The position numbers and the translations under genes are program-made. This document shows, one piece after another, positions 49,116 through 56,297 of a stretch of 58,244 bases of DNA. Below the pieces are notes generated by a model. It saw only the letters and a list, made by a program, of their open reading frames with translations. It was not told the origin of the DNA and did not search any database. Position 1 is the first letter of the stretch; every line of letters begins with the position of its first letter. The stretch lies in the NCBI GenBank assembly GCA_020053355.1, contig JAGVNI010000001.1, forward strand, positions 1 to 58,244, read 5' to 3'. Origin of the DNA: an archaeon. Its GTDB lineage: Archaea; Micrarchaeota; Micrarchaeia; Anstonellales; Bilamarchaeaceae.

Positions 49116-50390
49116 ATGTCCTTGCTCACTTCTGGAATTCCTCATTCGGACGACAAATTCGATGCCATAGTGGTTGGCGCAGGCCCCTCAGGGTGCTCAT
49201 GCGCGCTGTACCTTGCCAATTCGGGGAGGAAAGTCCTCCTTTTGGATAAATCCTCATTTCCCAGGGCGAAGGTTTGCGGGGACGCGTTTTCCGGAAAATC
49301 AATCGGCATAGCCCGCGAGCTTGGCATCCTTGGCGAGATACCCCGCCTCCCGCACGGAATCGTGAGGGGGCTTTTGATGGTCGCTCCGAACGGGAAAAAA
49401 GTCAATGTCCCGTTCCCGAATGCCAGCGGGATGGAGTTCGCAGGATATACCGTCGAAAGGCAGCGTGTCGACTACCTTTTCTTCCAGCGGGCCCAAAACC
49501 ATAAGAACATCACGGCTTTGCAGGGATTCGCGGTCAGCGGGCTGGAAAGGACGCCATCCGGCGCGGTTTGCGGCGTGAGCGGGACCCTGACGTCGAATCA
49601 GGGCAGGAAGGGGATGAGATTCATCGCAAAGGTGGTTGTCGGAGCCGATGGCGCCGCATCGACAGTCGGCAGGCTCGTAGTTTCGAAACCGCATCCGAAA
49701 GAGCATATTTATTCAGCTGTCCGGGGGTATTGGAGCGGCATCAGCGGCCTCAGCGGGAGCATCGAGCTGTATTTCATCGATGGAGTCCTTCCGGGCTACC
49801 TCTGGATATTCCCGATGGCAAATGGCATGGCGAATGTTGGCCTCGGCATTCTTTCATCCGACTTGAAGGGCAAGCACCCAGTTGCGATATTGCAGGAAGC
49901 GGTGGACCGCCACCCTTCGATCGCCCCCCGCTTCACGAATGCCAAACTTGAGGGAAAAATCGGCGGGTGGGCAATCCCGAACGGCTCTTACAAGAAGGCG
50001 AACACGGGTGATGGCTGGGTGCTTGTAGGCGACGCCGCATCCCTTGTCGACCCTTTCTCGGGCGAGGGGGTGGGGAACGCGCTTTCATCCGGGAAGTATG
50101 CCGCGCTCGCAATCAATTGCGCGCTTGATGGCTGCAAGGACGGGGAATCTTTGCCTTCATCCGCCCTGGCCTCTTATGAAGCGAGCGTCGCCAGGTTCCT
50201 CCGCAAGGATATGATGAATTCGTACCGGCTCCAGAGATTGTCGCGCCATAAGTTCCTGCTGAACCTTTTCATTGGCAAAGCGGCCGACAAGCCTGAGGTC
50301 AGGCAGATGCTTGTCGACATGCTCGGTTCAGACAAGGAGAAGGAAAAGGTAGTTTCGCCGATGTTTTATTTGAAGCTATTATTGCCGTAA
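49116..50390 (+). CDS. Geranylgeranyl reductase family flavoprotein
   Basis: A 424-residue FAD-dependent reductase of the family that saturates the isoprenoid chains of archaeal ether lipids. It shows AIVVGAGPSGCSCALYLANS (residues 18-37, the FAD dinucleotide motif), FPRAKVCGDAFSGKS with the family's Cys in KVCGD, and VVVGADGAASTVGR. GDGWVLVGDAASLVDPFSGE is followed by GVGNAL. The C-terminal helical part is present. The role could be lipid saturation or reduction of a quinone/polyprenol side chain; the neighbouring lipocalin-like genes make a pathway plausible. Confidence 0.92.
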   Translation: MSLLTSGIPHSDDKFDAIVVGAGPSGCSCALYLANSGRKVLLLDKSSFPRAKVCGDAFSGKSIGIARELGILGEIPRLPHGIVRGLLMVAPNGKKVNVPFPNASGMEFAGYTVERQRVDYLFFQRAQNHKNITALQGFAVSGLERTPSGAVCGVSGTLTSNQGRKGMRFIAKVVVGADGAASTVGRLVVSKPHPKEHIYSAVRGYWSGISGLSGSIELYFIDGVLPGYLWIFPMANGMANVGLGILSSDLKGKHPVAILQEAVDRHPSIAPRFTNAKLEGKIGGWAIPNGSYKKANTGDGWVLVGDAASLVDPFSGEGVGNALSSGKYAALAINCALDGCKDGESLPSSALASYEASVARFLRKDMMNSYRLQRLSRHKFLLNLFIGKAADKPEVRQMLVDMLGSDKEKEKVVSPMFYLKLLLP

Positions 50391-50408
50391 CGCCAATACA
50401 ATTATCAT

Positions 50409-50439
50409 AAAAAATGGAAAGCGGGAGCGGACACTCCCG
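50409..50439 (-). terminator. Hairpin terminator between convergent genes
   Basis: A perfect 6-bp stem CGGGAG/CTCCCG with a 6-nt loop (50422-50439) is followed on the minus strand by CTTTCCATTTTTTATG. This suits termination of the three-repeat lipoprotein gene. On the plus strand it is followed only by ATAATAAAC. Confidence 0.5.
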
Positions 50440-50447
50440 ATAATAAA

Positions 50448-51170
50448 CTACTCTAACGGTTTGCTGACCCAAAGGCCGCCCTCGCAGACGACTTTTTTAT
50501 TCAGGAACTCGGATTCCGTGTATACCTCGCCTTCGGAAACGCAGGTGCCGGTCATCAGGCCGTCAATGCAGACCTTGGTGACGTTATTTACGGTCATCGA
50601 TGCTTTCCCGGTGCAGGAACCCGGAGGTTTTGAATCGCCAGAGGCCTCGGATTCGTTTTCGGGCAGCGGGATGCCGGTCCATTTTCCGTTCTCGCATATG
50701 ATTTTCTTCTTCAGGAACTCGGAGATGGAGTACGTTTCGCCTTCATTGTCGCAGGATTTTACCATTTTCCCATCGACGCATGCTTCGGTGACGCCATTTA
50801 CGGTTGCCCAGCTTGTTCCGGTGCAGTTTTCTGCCTCATCGGCAGCCGGTTCCGGAACCATGGCGCTTTGGTTGGCGGTTGCATTGGCAGGCGAGGTTGG
50901 GTTTGCAGGGGCGGTAGCATTGGCACCGGGCGCGGCCCGGGTTACCCATTTGCCGCCGGAGCAGACGATTTTCTCGTTTGCGGATTCGGAATAAACCGAA
51001 CCTTCGCCGCTGCATTCGGGGGTCATTTTACCGTCGACGCACGCTTTCAGTATACCGTTCATGCTAAGGGTCGCTTTCCCAGAGCATGTTTCAGCGGCTG
51101 GGGAACCGGTGCATCCGGCAAAAAGGACGATTACGACGGTCAGGCTCGAAATCCAGATACTCTGATTCAT
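50448..51170 (-). CDS. Lipoprotein with three Cys-rich repeats
   Basis: A 240-residue secreted lipoprotein. The signal SSLTVVIVLFAGC ends in a lipobox-like VLFAGC. The mature part has three copies of a repeat of about 50 residues, each with four Cys. The order is CSGKATLSMNGILKACVDGK...CSG...VVCSGG-like in the first, then CTGTSWATVNGVTEACVDGK and CTGKASMTVNNVTKVCIDGL for the second and third. Copies 2 and 3 are closest. An Ala/Pro/Asn/Thr linker separates repeats 1 and 2. The domain is not one I can name. The regular Cys pattern suggests disulfide-bonded beta modules outside the cell. Confidence 0.65.
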   Translation of the reverse strand: MNQSIWISSLTVVIVLFAGCTGSPAAETCSGKATLSMNGILKACVDGKMTPECSGEGSVYSESANEKIVCSGGKWVTRAAPGANATAPANPTSPANATANQSAMVPEPAADEAENCTGTSWATVNGVTEACVDGKMVKSCDNEGETYSISEFLKKKIICENGKWTGIPLPENESEASGDSKPPGSCTGKASMTVNNVTKVCIDGLMTGTCVSEGEVYTESEFLNKKVVCEGGLWVSKPLE

Positions 51171-51243
51171 TCATATTCACCTTAATCTTGGCTTTTTTCG
51201 TTGAAGTTTATAAGAGCATGTAAAACAGTGTTCCGGAACCGTG

Positions 51244-52431
51244 TCATAGAAGGTAGCCGTACGCATCCTCGATGATTCCGCTTGCCGGGCCGAGGTCCTT
51301 CAGCGTGTAGGTCTCTTTTCCATCCTTCATGATGAAATCGTTGACGCGGACGAGGTACTCATCATATTGGAACTGCGTGTTCTGCTTCATCGAGAAAGGC
51401 TGGAGGGAATAGGACTCCATCGAGAGGAAAAGGTTCTTCCCGCTCAGCACCCAGCGCCGCGTCTCGCCATCCAAGTAACAATGAAGCCGCAGGCCGCTCA
51501 TTTTGATGCGCCTGCCCCGGATTTCCAGGAAATCGTTGCAGGGGAAATGCACTTGCGGCCCCGCCTTTTCCCCGAGTGGCTTGCCTGCGAAATAATCCAG
51601 CGAGTCGCCATTCTTGAATTCGACACGCACCCAGTTCCAGGGGGCGAGGGGGATTGTGGCGACCACTTTCTGCAGATACGCCCTCCCCTTCACTTTCCTG
51701 CCCTTCATCCGGCCAACGAAGTCGAAATAGTAGTTGACCAGGAGCATTCCGAAACCCTTGGCAAGCGGGTTCTCCATCATGCGCGGGGGCATCTCATAAG
51801 GCAGGCCGTCCTTTTTCGGCTTGGCTTTCGCGTAAAAAACCTCCTTCCCGCCCTTTTTCAGCGTGATGTCGAAATTCGGGTACGCTCCCTCTACCACCAT
51901 TTCATTCGGACCGCCCCGGAAGAACATCCGCCGTTTCTTTCCGCTGGCTGAAAGACCGACCTGCCCGCCGGAATCGATGAACACCTCTTTTTTATCCGTA
52001 TGCATCCAGCAGACGGCCGCGCAGTCCACGACTTTCGCGCCGGCATCCTCGGCCTTCCCGGCAGCGGCGTCTTTGACGCTGGTCTTGTTCACGGTAACAG
52101 GCTCCTGCGAGCGCCCGGCGGTTATCACGACCTGCCCGTCGCTTCCCGGAACGACGAAATAGAGGAACCAGTATTCCTTGCCCATATACGGCAAATCCTC
52201 GATTGCGAAGAAGAACGAATCCGGGTGGGGATACTCGCGGGCCTCGAGGAGCCGCTTCATGGAGCGCATGCGCTCAACCAGGGGGGCGGCTGATTTGCGC
52301 CAGGAGATGTCGCCGGCGTTCTTTTTCCATTGCCGGACCCGCCGCTCTAGGCTGGCTTTCGACATAGGCCCGAGCCATTCCGAGACCCCACGTTTCATCC
52401 TGAGCCAGTCCGAACGAGTGTAACCTTTCAT
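51244..52431 (-). CDS. CrtC/AttH-type lipocalin-like protein (paralogue 2)
   Basis: A protein of about 395 residues. Residues about 10-80 form a charged helical part (RKSAAPLVERMRSMKRLLEA). The rest is a beta-rich double-barrel region like that of the gene at 47938, with FFFAIEDLPYMGKEYWFLYF, GGPNEMVVEGAYPNFDI and GRAYLQKVVATIPLAPWNWV. It ends DEYLVRVNDFIMKDGKETYT, then IIEDAYGYLL. The start at 52431 is chosen because TTATTAAG on the minus strand lies about 27 bp upstream; in-frame Met codons at 52452 and 52488 are alternatives. Function unknown; the CrtC/AttH likeness is a fold-level guess. Confidence 0.5.
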   Translation of the reverse strand: MKGYTRSDWLRMKRGVSEWLGPMSKASLERRVRQWKKNAGDISWRKSAAPLVERMRSMKRLLEAREYPHPDSFFFAIEDLPYMGKEYWFLYFVVPGSDGQVVITAGRSQEPVTVNKTSVKDAAAGKAEDAGAKVVDCAAVCWMHTDKKEVFIDSGGQVGLSASGKKRRMFFRGGPNEMVVEGAYPNFDITLKKGGKEVFYAKAKPKKDGLPYEMPPRMMENPLAKGFGMLLVNYYFDFVGRMKGRKVKGRAYLQKVVATIPLAPWNWVRVEFKNGDSLDYFAGKPLGEKAGPQVHFPCNDFLEIRGRRIKMSGLRLHCYLDGETRRWVLSGKNLFLSMESYSLQPFSMKQNTQFQYDEYLVRVNDFIMKDGKETYTLKDLGPASGIIEDAYGYLL

Positions 52432-52566
52432 GGTTTTGCCTTGCACTTGCATCTTAATAATCCATCTCGCGGCTTTGAAAAAACCCAACCCGGGGAAACG
52501 GACTTTTGCGGGGTCCGAATTAAACCGGGCGTCAGTATTTTATTTGAGAGCGATGAATGAGGACTC

Positions 52567-52965
52567 ATGAAGGAAGACAGCGGGGATGACATTGAAGACG
52601 TCATAGACCAGGAAATACGCCGCAAAGATGCGGATGACCGGATGAAGGCGGGCACCCGCAAAAAACGTAAGGATGATGCGCCGCAGGCCGGGAATGAGGT
52701 CGTGGACGACATTGTCGAGCAGGCCAAGCAGGTGCAGAGGGTGGCTGAAAAGATTTACTTCCTGTCCGTCCTGAAGCGGTTCGGGTTTGCATTCGCCGGG
52801 ATTTTGCTGATGCTCGGCGCAATCAGCGCGACGGCATTTTTCCTGCTGTTCTTCGGCGTTTTTTCCACAGGGCTGCCGAAAAACCTGGAACTGCTTGTAG
52901 AAATCGTGCTGGCCATGCTCGCAGTCATACATATCCTGTCAGGTCTGACGCTTCTTGCCGGTTGA
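52567..52965 (+). CDS. Small membrane protein with charged N-terminus
   Basis: A 132-residue protein. The first 65 residues are highly charged and probably cytosolic (EEDVIDQEIRRKDADDRMKA-like, KKRKDDAPQAGNEVVDDIVE). Two membrane helices follow: FGFAFAGILLMLGAISATAF and LLVEIVLAMLAVIHILSGLT. TATTTTATTTGAG about 25-35 bp upstream serves as promoter. The last 27 bp overlap the 3' end of the convergent permease gene. Function unknown. Confidence 0.6.
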   Translation: MKEDSGDDIEDVIDQEIRRKDADDRMKAGTRKKRKDDAPQAGNEVVDDIVEQAKQVQRVAEKIYFLSVLKRFGFAFAGILLMLGAISATAFFLLFFGVFSTGLPKNLELLVEIVLAMLAVIHILSGLTLLAG

Positions 52966-54447
52966 TTCCAGCGGCTTGCATGAGAACAGGATAAGGTATG
53001 CTGCCGCTGCGCCAAGCCCCAGCGACGCAAGCAGCACAAGCCTGTTGAGGTTGAACGAATCCAGCTTCGGCAGGCTGAAATACGCCCAGTCTATCAGGAG
53101 ATATGCGGTGAACCCCAGCGCGGAGAGGAAGAGCAGCACGCCCCCGAATGCGATTTTCACGCGGCTCATTTCTATCACATAGAGATAGTATGCGAGCACG
53201 CCCGCCAGAAGCCAAAGGGTCCCTATGAGCAGGGATAGAGGCGACATGGATAATATTGCGATGCCGCTAAGCGCCATGGCCATATAAGGGATGTACGGGT
53301 AGAAGGGAACCCGGAAGGGCCTCTCAAGTGAGGGCTGGTTTTTTCTTAGCGTGATAAGGGCATAGGCCGACAGGGCCATCGCGATGAAATAAGCGAAGTC
53401 GGTAAGGTATACCACGAATGAGACTGCTTCTGTCGCGGCAAAGACGGTTATGATGGCTGCCGTGACCAGGATGGCACCTGCTGCGGTCCCATGGGGGCTT
53501 ATTGCGGCGAGCCTTTTCGGCAGGTATCCGTCGCGGCCCAAAGCGAACGCGTTCATGGTCCCGGCGGTCATGGCGGCATTCAGCGAGGTGGCGATGGCGA
53601 AGAGGCCGGCGATGGAAAACAGAAGCCTGCCATTGTCGCCCAGGACGATTTTCGCAGCGTCGAGGACGGCGTTTTCTGATGCGGCCACATCGGCCAGGGG
53701 CATGACAGCGAAAACCGCGAGCGAGAGGGAGAGATAGATCGCGGCCAGCACAAGCAGGGTTAGGATTATCGCGAGGGGTATCGTTTTCTTGGGCTCTTTT
53801 ACCTCGCCGGAAACTGAGACGATGTCTTCGAACCCAATAAACGCGATGAAAAGCAGCGCGGCTGTCGAAACCGTGGCGCTCCAGTCCCCCCCGAAGAGCC
53901 CTGAGAGGTAAGACCAGTCCCCGACGCTTGATGAGGAATAGACGAATATCGCGAGCAGGATAATGAGCCCCGCGACCATCAGATTCTGGACACGCTTGAG
54001 CGTATTCATGCCCAGGTAGATAAGGGCTGCGGCGAGGGCTATGAATGTGACGGCAGTAAGCCCGACGGGGGCCGGGATGAATATCTTCAGGAAGTATGCG
54101 ACCGCAATCGCGTTGAATGCGGCGTAGACGATGTTCCCGAACCATACAATCCAGCCTACCAGGAACGGCAGCATCCCCTTGAAGGCGCGCCTTGAGAAGA
54201 CATAGTCCTCGCCGGAGGCCGGGATTGCTGTCGCCAGCTCGGCGTAACAGAGGCCGACCAGGAGCGCCATGACAAACGCGAGGAAAACGGATATGATTGC
54301 CTGCGTCCCTGCCAGGGAGCCTGCAAGGCCCAAAAGGAGGAAGATTTCGGGACCGAGCGCGCTGCCTACACCAAGCATGACGCAGTCGAATAGCGAAAGT
54401 TCTGGTTTGCCCACATCCACCAAGTCGCATGCTCTTTTTATATTCAT
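52939..54447 (-). CDS. APC family amino acid permease
   Basis: A permease of about 502 residues with about 12-14 membrane helices, of the amino acid-polyamine-organocation superfamily. Evidence is LSLFDCVMLGVGSALGPEIF at helix 1 (an unwound glycine-rich stretch), then GLCYAELATAIPASGEDYVF at helix 2-3. IAFIGFEDIVSVSGEVKEPK with TIPLAI marks helix 6, and ITLRKNQPSLERPFRVPFYP a later loop. The start at 54447 (MNIKRACDLVDVGKP) is preferred over 54492, whose extra residues lack conservation signs. It overlaps the convergent small membrane gene by 27 bp. The substrate is not predictable. Confidence 0.92.
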   Translation of the reverse strand: MNIKRACDLVDVGKPELSLFDCVMLGVGSALGPEIFLLLGLAGSLAGTQAIISVFLAFVMALLVGLCYAELATAIPASGEDYVFSRRAFKGMLPFLVGWIVWFGNIVYAAFNAIAVAYFLKIFIPAPVGLTAVTFIALAAALIYLGMNTLKRVQNLMVAGLIILLAIFVYSSSSVGDWSYLSGLFGGDWSATVSTAALLFIAFIGFEDIVSVSGEVKEPKKTIPLAIILTLLVLAAIYLSLSLAVFAVMPLADVAASENAVLDAAKIVLGDNGRLLFSIAGLFAIATSLNAAMTAGTMNAFALGRDGYLPKRLAAISPHGTAAGAILVTAAIITVFAATEAVSFVVYLTDFAYFIAMALSAYALITLRKNQPSLERPFRVPFYPYIPYMAMALSGIAILSMSPLSLLIGTLWLLAGVLAYYLYVIEMSRVKIAFGGVLLFLSALGFTAYLLIDWAYFSLPKLDSFNLNRLVLLASLGLGAAAAYLILFSCKPLESTGKKRQT

Positions 54448-54506
54448 TGTGCCTTCGGGGGGAGGATGAGGGGCGTTGGAAGTAGATTGCATGTTTTATT
54501 TAGCCG

Positions 54507-54645
54507 GCATGCAAACCCGGGGATTTGCCGGGAAACAAAAATGCAGGGGAAGATACCTCAGAACCGTTCTGAGAGCAGAGGCAAATTCCGCGAATTTGCC
54601 TGTTTTGAAATCAGCAGATTTCAAAGACAAGGTTTGAATCAAACC
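54507..54645. repeat. Array of five short hairpins
   Basis: In about 140 bp there are five hairpins. CCGGC..AAA/TTTGCCGG with a small bulge spans 54504-54531, and CTCAGAA/TTCTGAG with loop CCG spans 54557-54573. AGGCAAATTC/GAATTTGCCT with loop CGC spans 54579-54601, and TTTGAAATC/GATTTCAAA with loop AGCA spans 54604-54625. GGTTTG/CAAACC with loop AAT spans 54631-54645. The middle three have perfect stems of 7-10 bp. The array lies between the permease and the toxin gene, next to the 12-bp tRNA-end copy. Confidence 0.65.
54542..54553. repeat. 12-bp direct repeat of the tRNA-Leu 3' end (distal copy)
   Basis: TGCAGGGGAAGA here is identical to 56040-56051, where it is the 3' end of tRNA-Leu (discriminator base plus acceptor strand) read on the plus strand. 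The two copies bracket the toxin-antitoxin and YbaK genes, as attachment sites do after integration at a tRNA gene. No integrase gene is present between them. Confidence 0.45.
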
Positions 54646-54698
54646 GCCGACTGAGCTGCTGGGAAGAGAAGGATATAAAGCGAACTTCGGGCGGATAA

Positions 54699-55064
54699 TC
54701 ACTTTTTCCGGTAGCCGAACATCTTGTCGTAAGTCGGATGATCTACGAGATAGAGGATAAAGGCTACAATCTCGATTTGGTTACCGTCAAGGGTATAGAG
54801 CATCCTCCAATGGCCGGTTAATTCGACGCGGAAAAGGTTGGATACGTTCAGAGTTTTGGGGATCAGATTTTTCGGAACGTTATCCCCATAAGTCGGATTA
54901 ATCTTCAGGAGTTCGGATTTCTGCTTTATTGACTTCATAAGCTGGATTTCTTCCGAGTTGGTTATCCCTTTCTTCTGCTGCTCTCCAACAATCCGATTAA
55001 GCTCCTCAAACTGCTCTTTGGCCTGGTCCAGCAGGATAACCTTTACCGGGCGTTTGTCACTCAT
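54699..55064 (-). CDS. RelE/HigB-like toxin
   Basis: A protein of about 121 residues of the RelE/ParE fold superfamily. VKVILLDQAKEQFEELNRIV is followed by IKQKSELLKINPTYGDNVPK, then LFRVELTGHWRMLYTLDGNQ and IEIVAFILYLVDHPTYDKMF. The strand pattern with Arg/His residues in WRMLYT and the end HPTYDKMFGYRKK are typical of archaeal RelE-like toxins, likely mRNA interferases. The start at 55064 overlaps the antitoxin stop codon by 4 bp. Base composition is more AT-rich than the flanks, suggesting transfer. Confidence 0.82.
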   Translation of the reverse strand: MSDKRPVKVILLDQAKEQFEELNRIVGEQQKKGITNSEEIQLMKSIKQKSELLKINPTYGDNVPKNLIPKTLNVSNLFRVELTGHWRMLYTLDGNQIEIVAFILYLVDHPTYDKMFGYRKK

Positions 55065-55330
55065 ATCTCTAACCCCTTTTGTTTGATTCTCTCGAGTTCG
55101 GCCGGGGGACGGTAAACCCAAACAACTCCTTTGGTTGTTATAAGGACTTTGCCGCTCTCTTGAAGATAATCCAATACTTGCAAGAGCGTTGAGTGCATGA
55201 CCTGCTTTGGAAGTCTTCGTTTCAATTCTGAGATTTTGATTATCTCTCTGGCTTCTTGCAGCACTTTCTCTACCATTATCACGGTATTGAGTGTCGGTGA
55301 GTGCATCAGCTGAATTTGTTCTCCTTTCAT
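55061..55330 (-). CDS. Winged-helix-like antitoxin
   Basis: An 89-residue protein encoded just before the toxin, with the pattern MHSPTLNTVIMVEKVLQEAR, then KISELKRRLPKQVMHSTLLQ, then VLDYLQESGKVLITTKGVVW. I recognise this layout as a small archaeal helical/winged-helix protein often found beside RelE-like genes. It should neutralise the toxin and repress the operon. The gene starts 20 bp after a palindrome containing its TATA box. Confidence 0.75.
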   Translation of the reverse strand: MKGEQIQLMHSPTLNTVIMVEKVLQEAREIIKISELKRRLPKQVMHSTLLQVLDYLQESGKVLITTKGVVWVYRPPAELERIKQKGLEI

Positions 55331-55350
55331 AAGATATATTTATGCAATAA

Positions 55351-55368
55351 AGGTATATAAATATACCT
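55351..55368 (-). promoter_or_regulatory. Promoter/operator of the toxin-antitoxin operon
   Basis: AGGTATATAAATATACCT is a palindrome with 8-bp arms around AA. It contains the TATA element and ends 20 bp before the antitoxin ATG, so the message is almost leaderless. Binding of the antitoxin or toxin-antitoxin complex here would block TBP directly. The arms resemble GGTATATA/TATATACC of the PhoU promoter region. Confidence 0.55.
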
Positions 55369-55484
55369 ATTTGATATGGATTCAGACATTATCGGAGGTT
55401 TCCAAAAATGCCCGAGGGCAAATGTATAATCAAATGCCGTCGAATCGGCTGAGAGGCAGAAAAATAATGCATCCGATAATAGAA

Positions 55485-55949
55485 CTACTTTCGAATTCTT
55501 ATGACAAGACCATTGTTTACTTTTTGCAATTCCTTTGTTGAAATCTTTATTAAAGAATTTTCTGAACCGCCACCAGAATAAACAACTTCTTTTTCCATAA
55601 CTCTCTGATCGATAAGAAAAATTGCGTGATACCCGAATGAAGGCGTGCCGCCGCAGGGATAACCTGTTTTTTCCAGTATTTCTTCTGGAGTAGCAATCCT
55701 TGGTCTTTGGAGTTTTAATATTTCGCCTACTCGTGAGGTACTTGCACGATCTTCTCCTTTAACTATTGCGACAATGAGGTTACCATTGAGATCAATCAGG
55801 CAGATATTCTTGATAAAATCGTCAGGATTTACGTTTGCGGCCTTAGCTGCTTCTTCGACTGAATGGCAGGATTGTTGAAAGCTTAGATGCTCCGCATGAA
55901 TGGAATTGTCGGATAAAAATTGCTTAAGTTTCTCCCCGTATTGGTTCAT
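55485..55949 (-). CDS. YbaK/ProX-type aminoacyl-tRNA deacylase
   Basis: A 154-residue trans-editing protein of the YbaK/ProXp superfamily that hydrolyses mischarged tRNAs. Markers are SCHSVEEAAKAANVNPDDFI, then KNICLIDLNGNLIVAIVKGE, the Lys/Gly part of the pocket, then EEILEKTGYPCGGTPSFGYH and VYSGGGSENSLIKISTKEL. The protein specificity (Cys-tRNA-Pro, Ala-tRNA-Pro or other) cannot be assigned. Its AT-rich composition differs from the surrounding genes. It lies 91 bp beyond the 3' end of tRNA-Leu. Confidence 0.88.
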   Translation of the reverse strand: MNQYGEKLKQFLSDNSIHAEHLSFQQSCHSVEEAAKAANVNPDDFIKNICLIDLNGNLIVAIVKGEDRASTSRVGEILKLQRPRIATPEEILEKTGYPCGGTPSFGYHAIFLIDQRVMEKEVVYSGGGSENSLIKISTKELQKVNNGLVIRIRK

Positions 55950-56039
55950 AATTTCCCTCTATCCCCTTTGGACACTTTTCTGCCCTATTTTTTAGAAAAA
56001 TTCTGGAAGACAAGGTAGTGAACTCAGAACGAGTATAAT

Positions 56040-56123
56040 TGCAGGGGAAGAGATTCGAACTCTCGAAGGGACTAACCCACCAGCCCCTCAAGCTGGCGCA
56101 TTTGGCCGCTCTGCCACCCCTGC
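56040..56123 (-). tRNA. tRNA-Leu (anticodon GAG)
   Basis: An 84-nt class II tRNA. The acceptor stem is GCAGGGG/CCCCTGC with discriminator A and no encoded CCA. The D arm contains GCAGAGCGGCCAAATGCG, and the anticodon arm is CCAGC-TTGAGGG-GCTGG with anticodon GAG. A long variable arm (TGGGTTAGTCCCTTC) and the T arm GAGAG-TTCGAAT-CTCTT follow. There is no intron. In many archaea a tRNA-Leu sits after rpoD in the S13-S4-S11-RpoD-L18e-L13-S9 operon; here the operon order is kept up to this tRNA but L18e does not follow. Confidence 0.95.
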
Positions 56124-56160
56124 GTATGATTGTTATGACATGAGGAAATACCTCAAGACA

Positions 56161-56202
56161 GTGGCAGTTCTTGAACGGACCGCCGTTCAAGCGCTCTGCC
56201 AC
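56161..56202. repeat. Hairpin capped copy of the tRNA-Leu 5' end
   Basis: GTGGCAG (56161-56167) pairs with CTGCCAC (56196-56202) and CTTGAACGG (56170-56178) with CCGTTCAAG (56183-56191), loop ACCG. On the minus strand the outer part reads as the tRNA-Leu 5' end (GCAGGGGTGGCAGAGCG, 56194-56210). The tRNA's own sequence is followed by a perfect hairpin instead of the rest of the tRNA. Confidence 0.6.
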
Positions 56203-56231
56203 CCCTGCGTGAAAACAATAGTCGCGCATTA

Positions 56232-56273
56232 GCAGGGGGGCTTTGAACGCGAAGCGTTCAAACCAACCCCTGC
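56232..56273. repeat. Acceptor-stem minihelix copy of tRNA-Leu
   Basis: GCAGGGG (56232-56238) and CCCCTGC (56267-56273) are exactly the two acceptor strands of the tRNA-Leu. The inside is a different 9-bp hairpin, TTTGAACGC/GCGTTCAAA with loop GAA. The following bases GTATGA are also as at the 5' flank of the real tRNA. The element lies 24 bp from the rpoD stop codon and would be part of its transcript. Confidence 0.6.
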
Positions 56274-56297
56274 GTATGAATAAGGAATAATAAGGAA

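Noticed and set aside
54504-54645. CRISPR array
   Set aside because: The hairpins have different arms and no constant repeat with regular spacers, and no cas genes are near.
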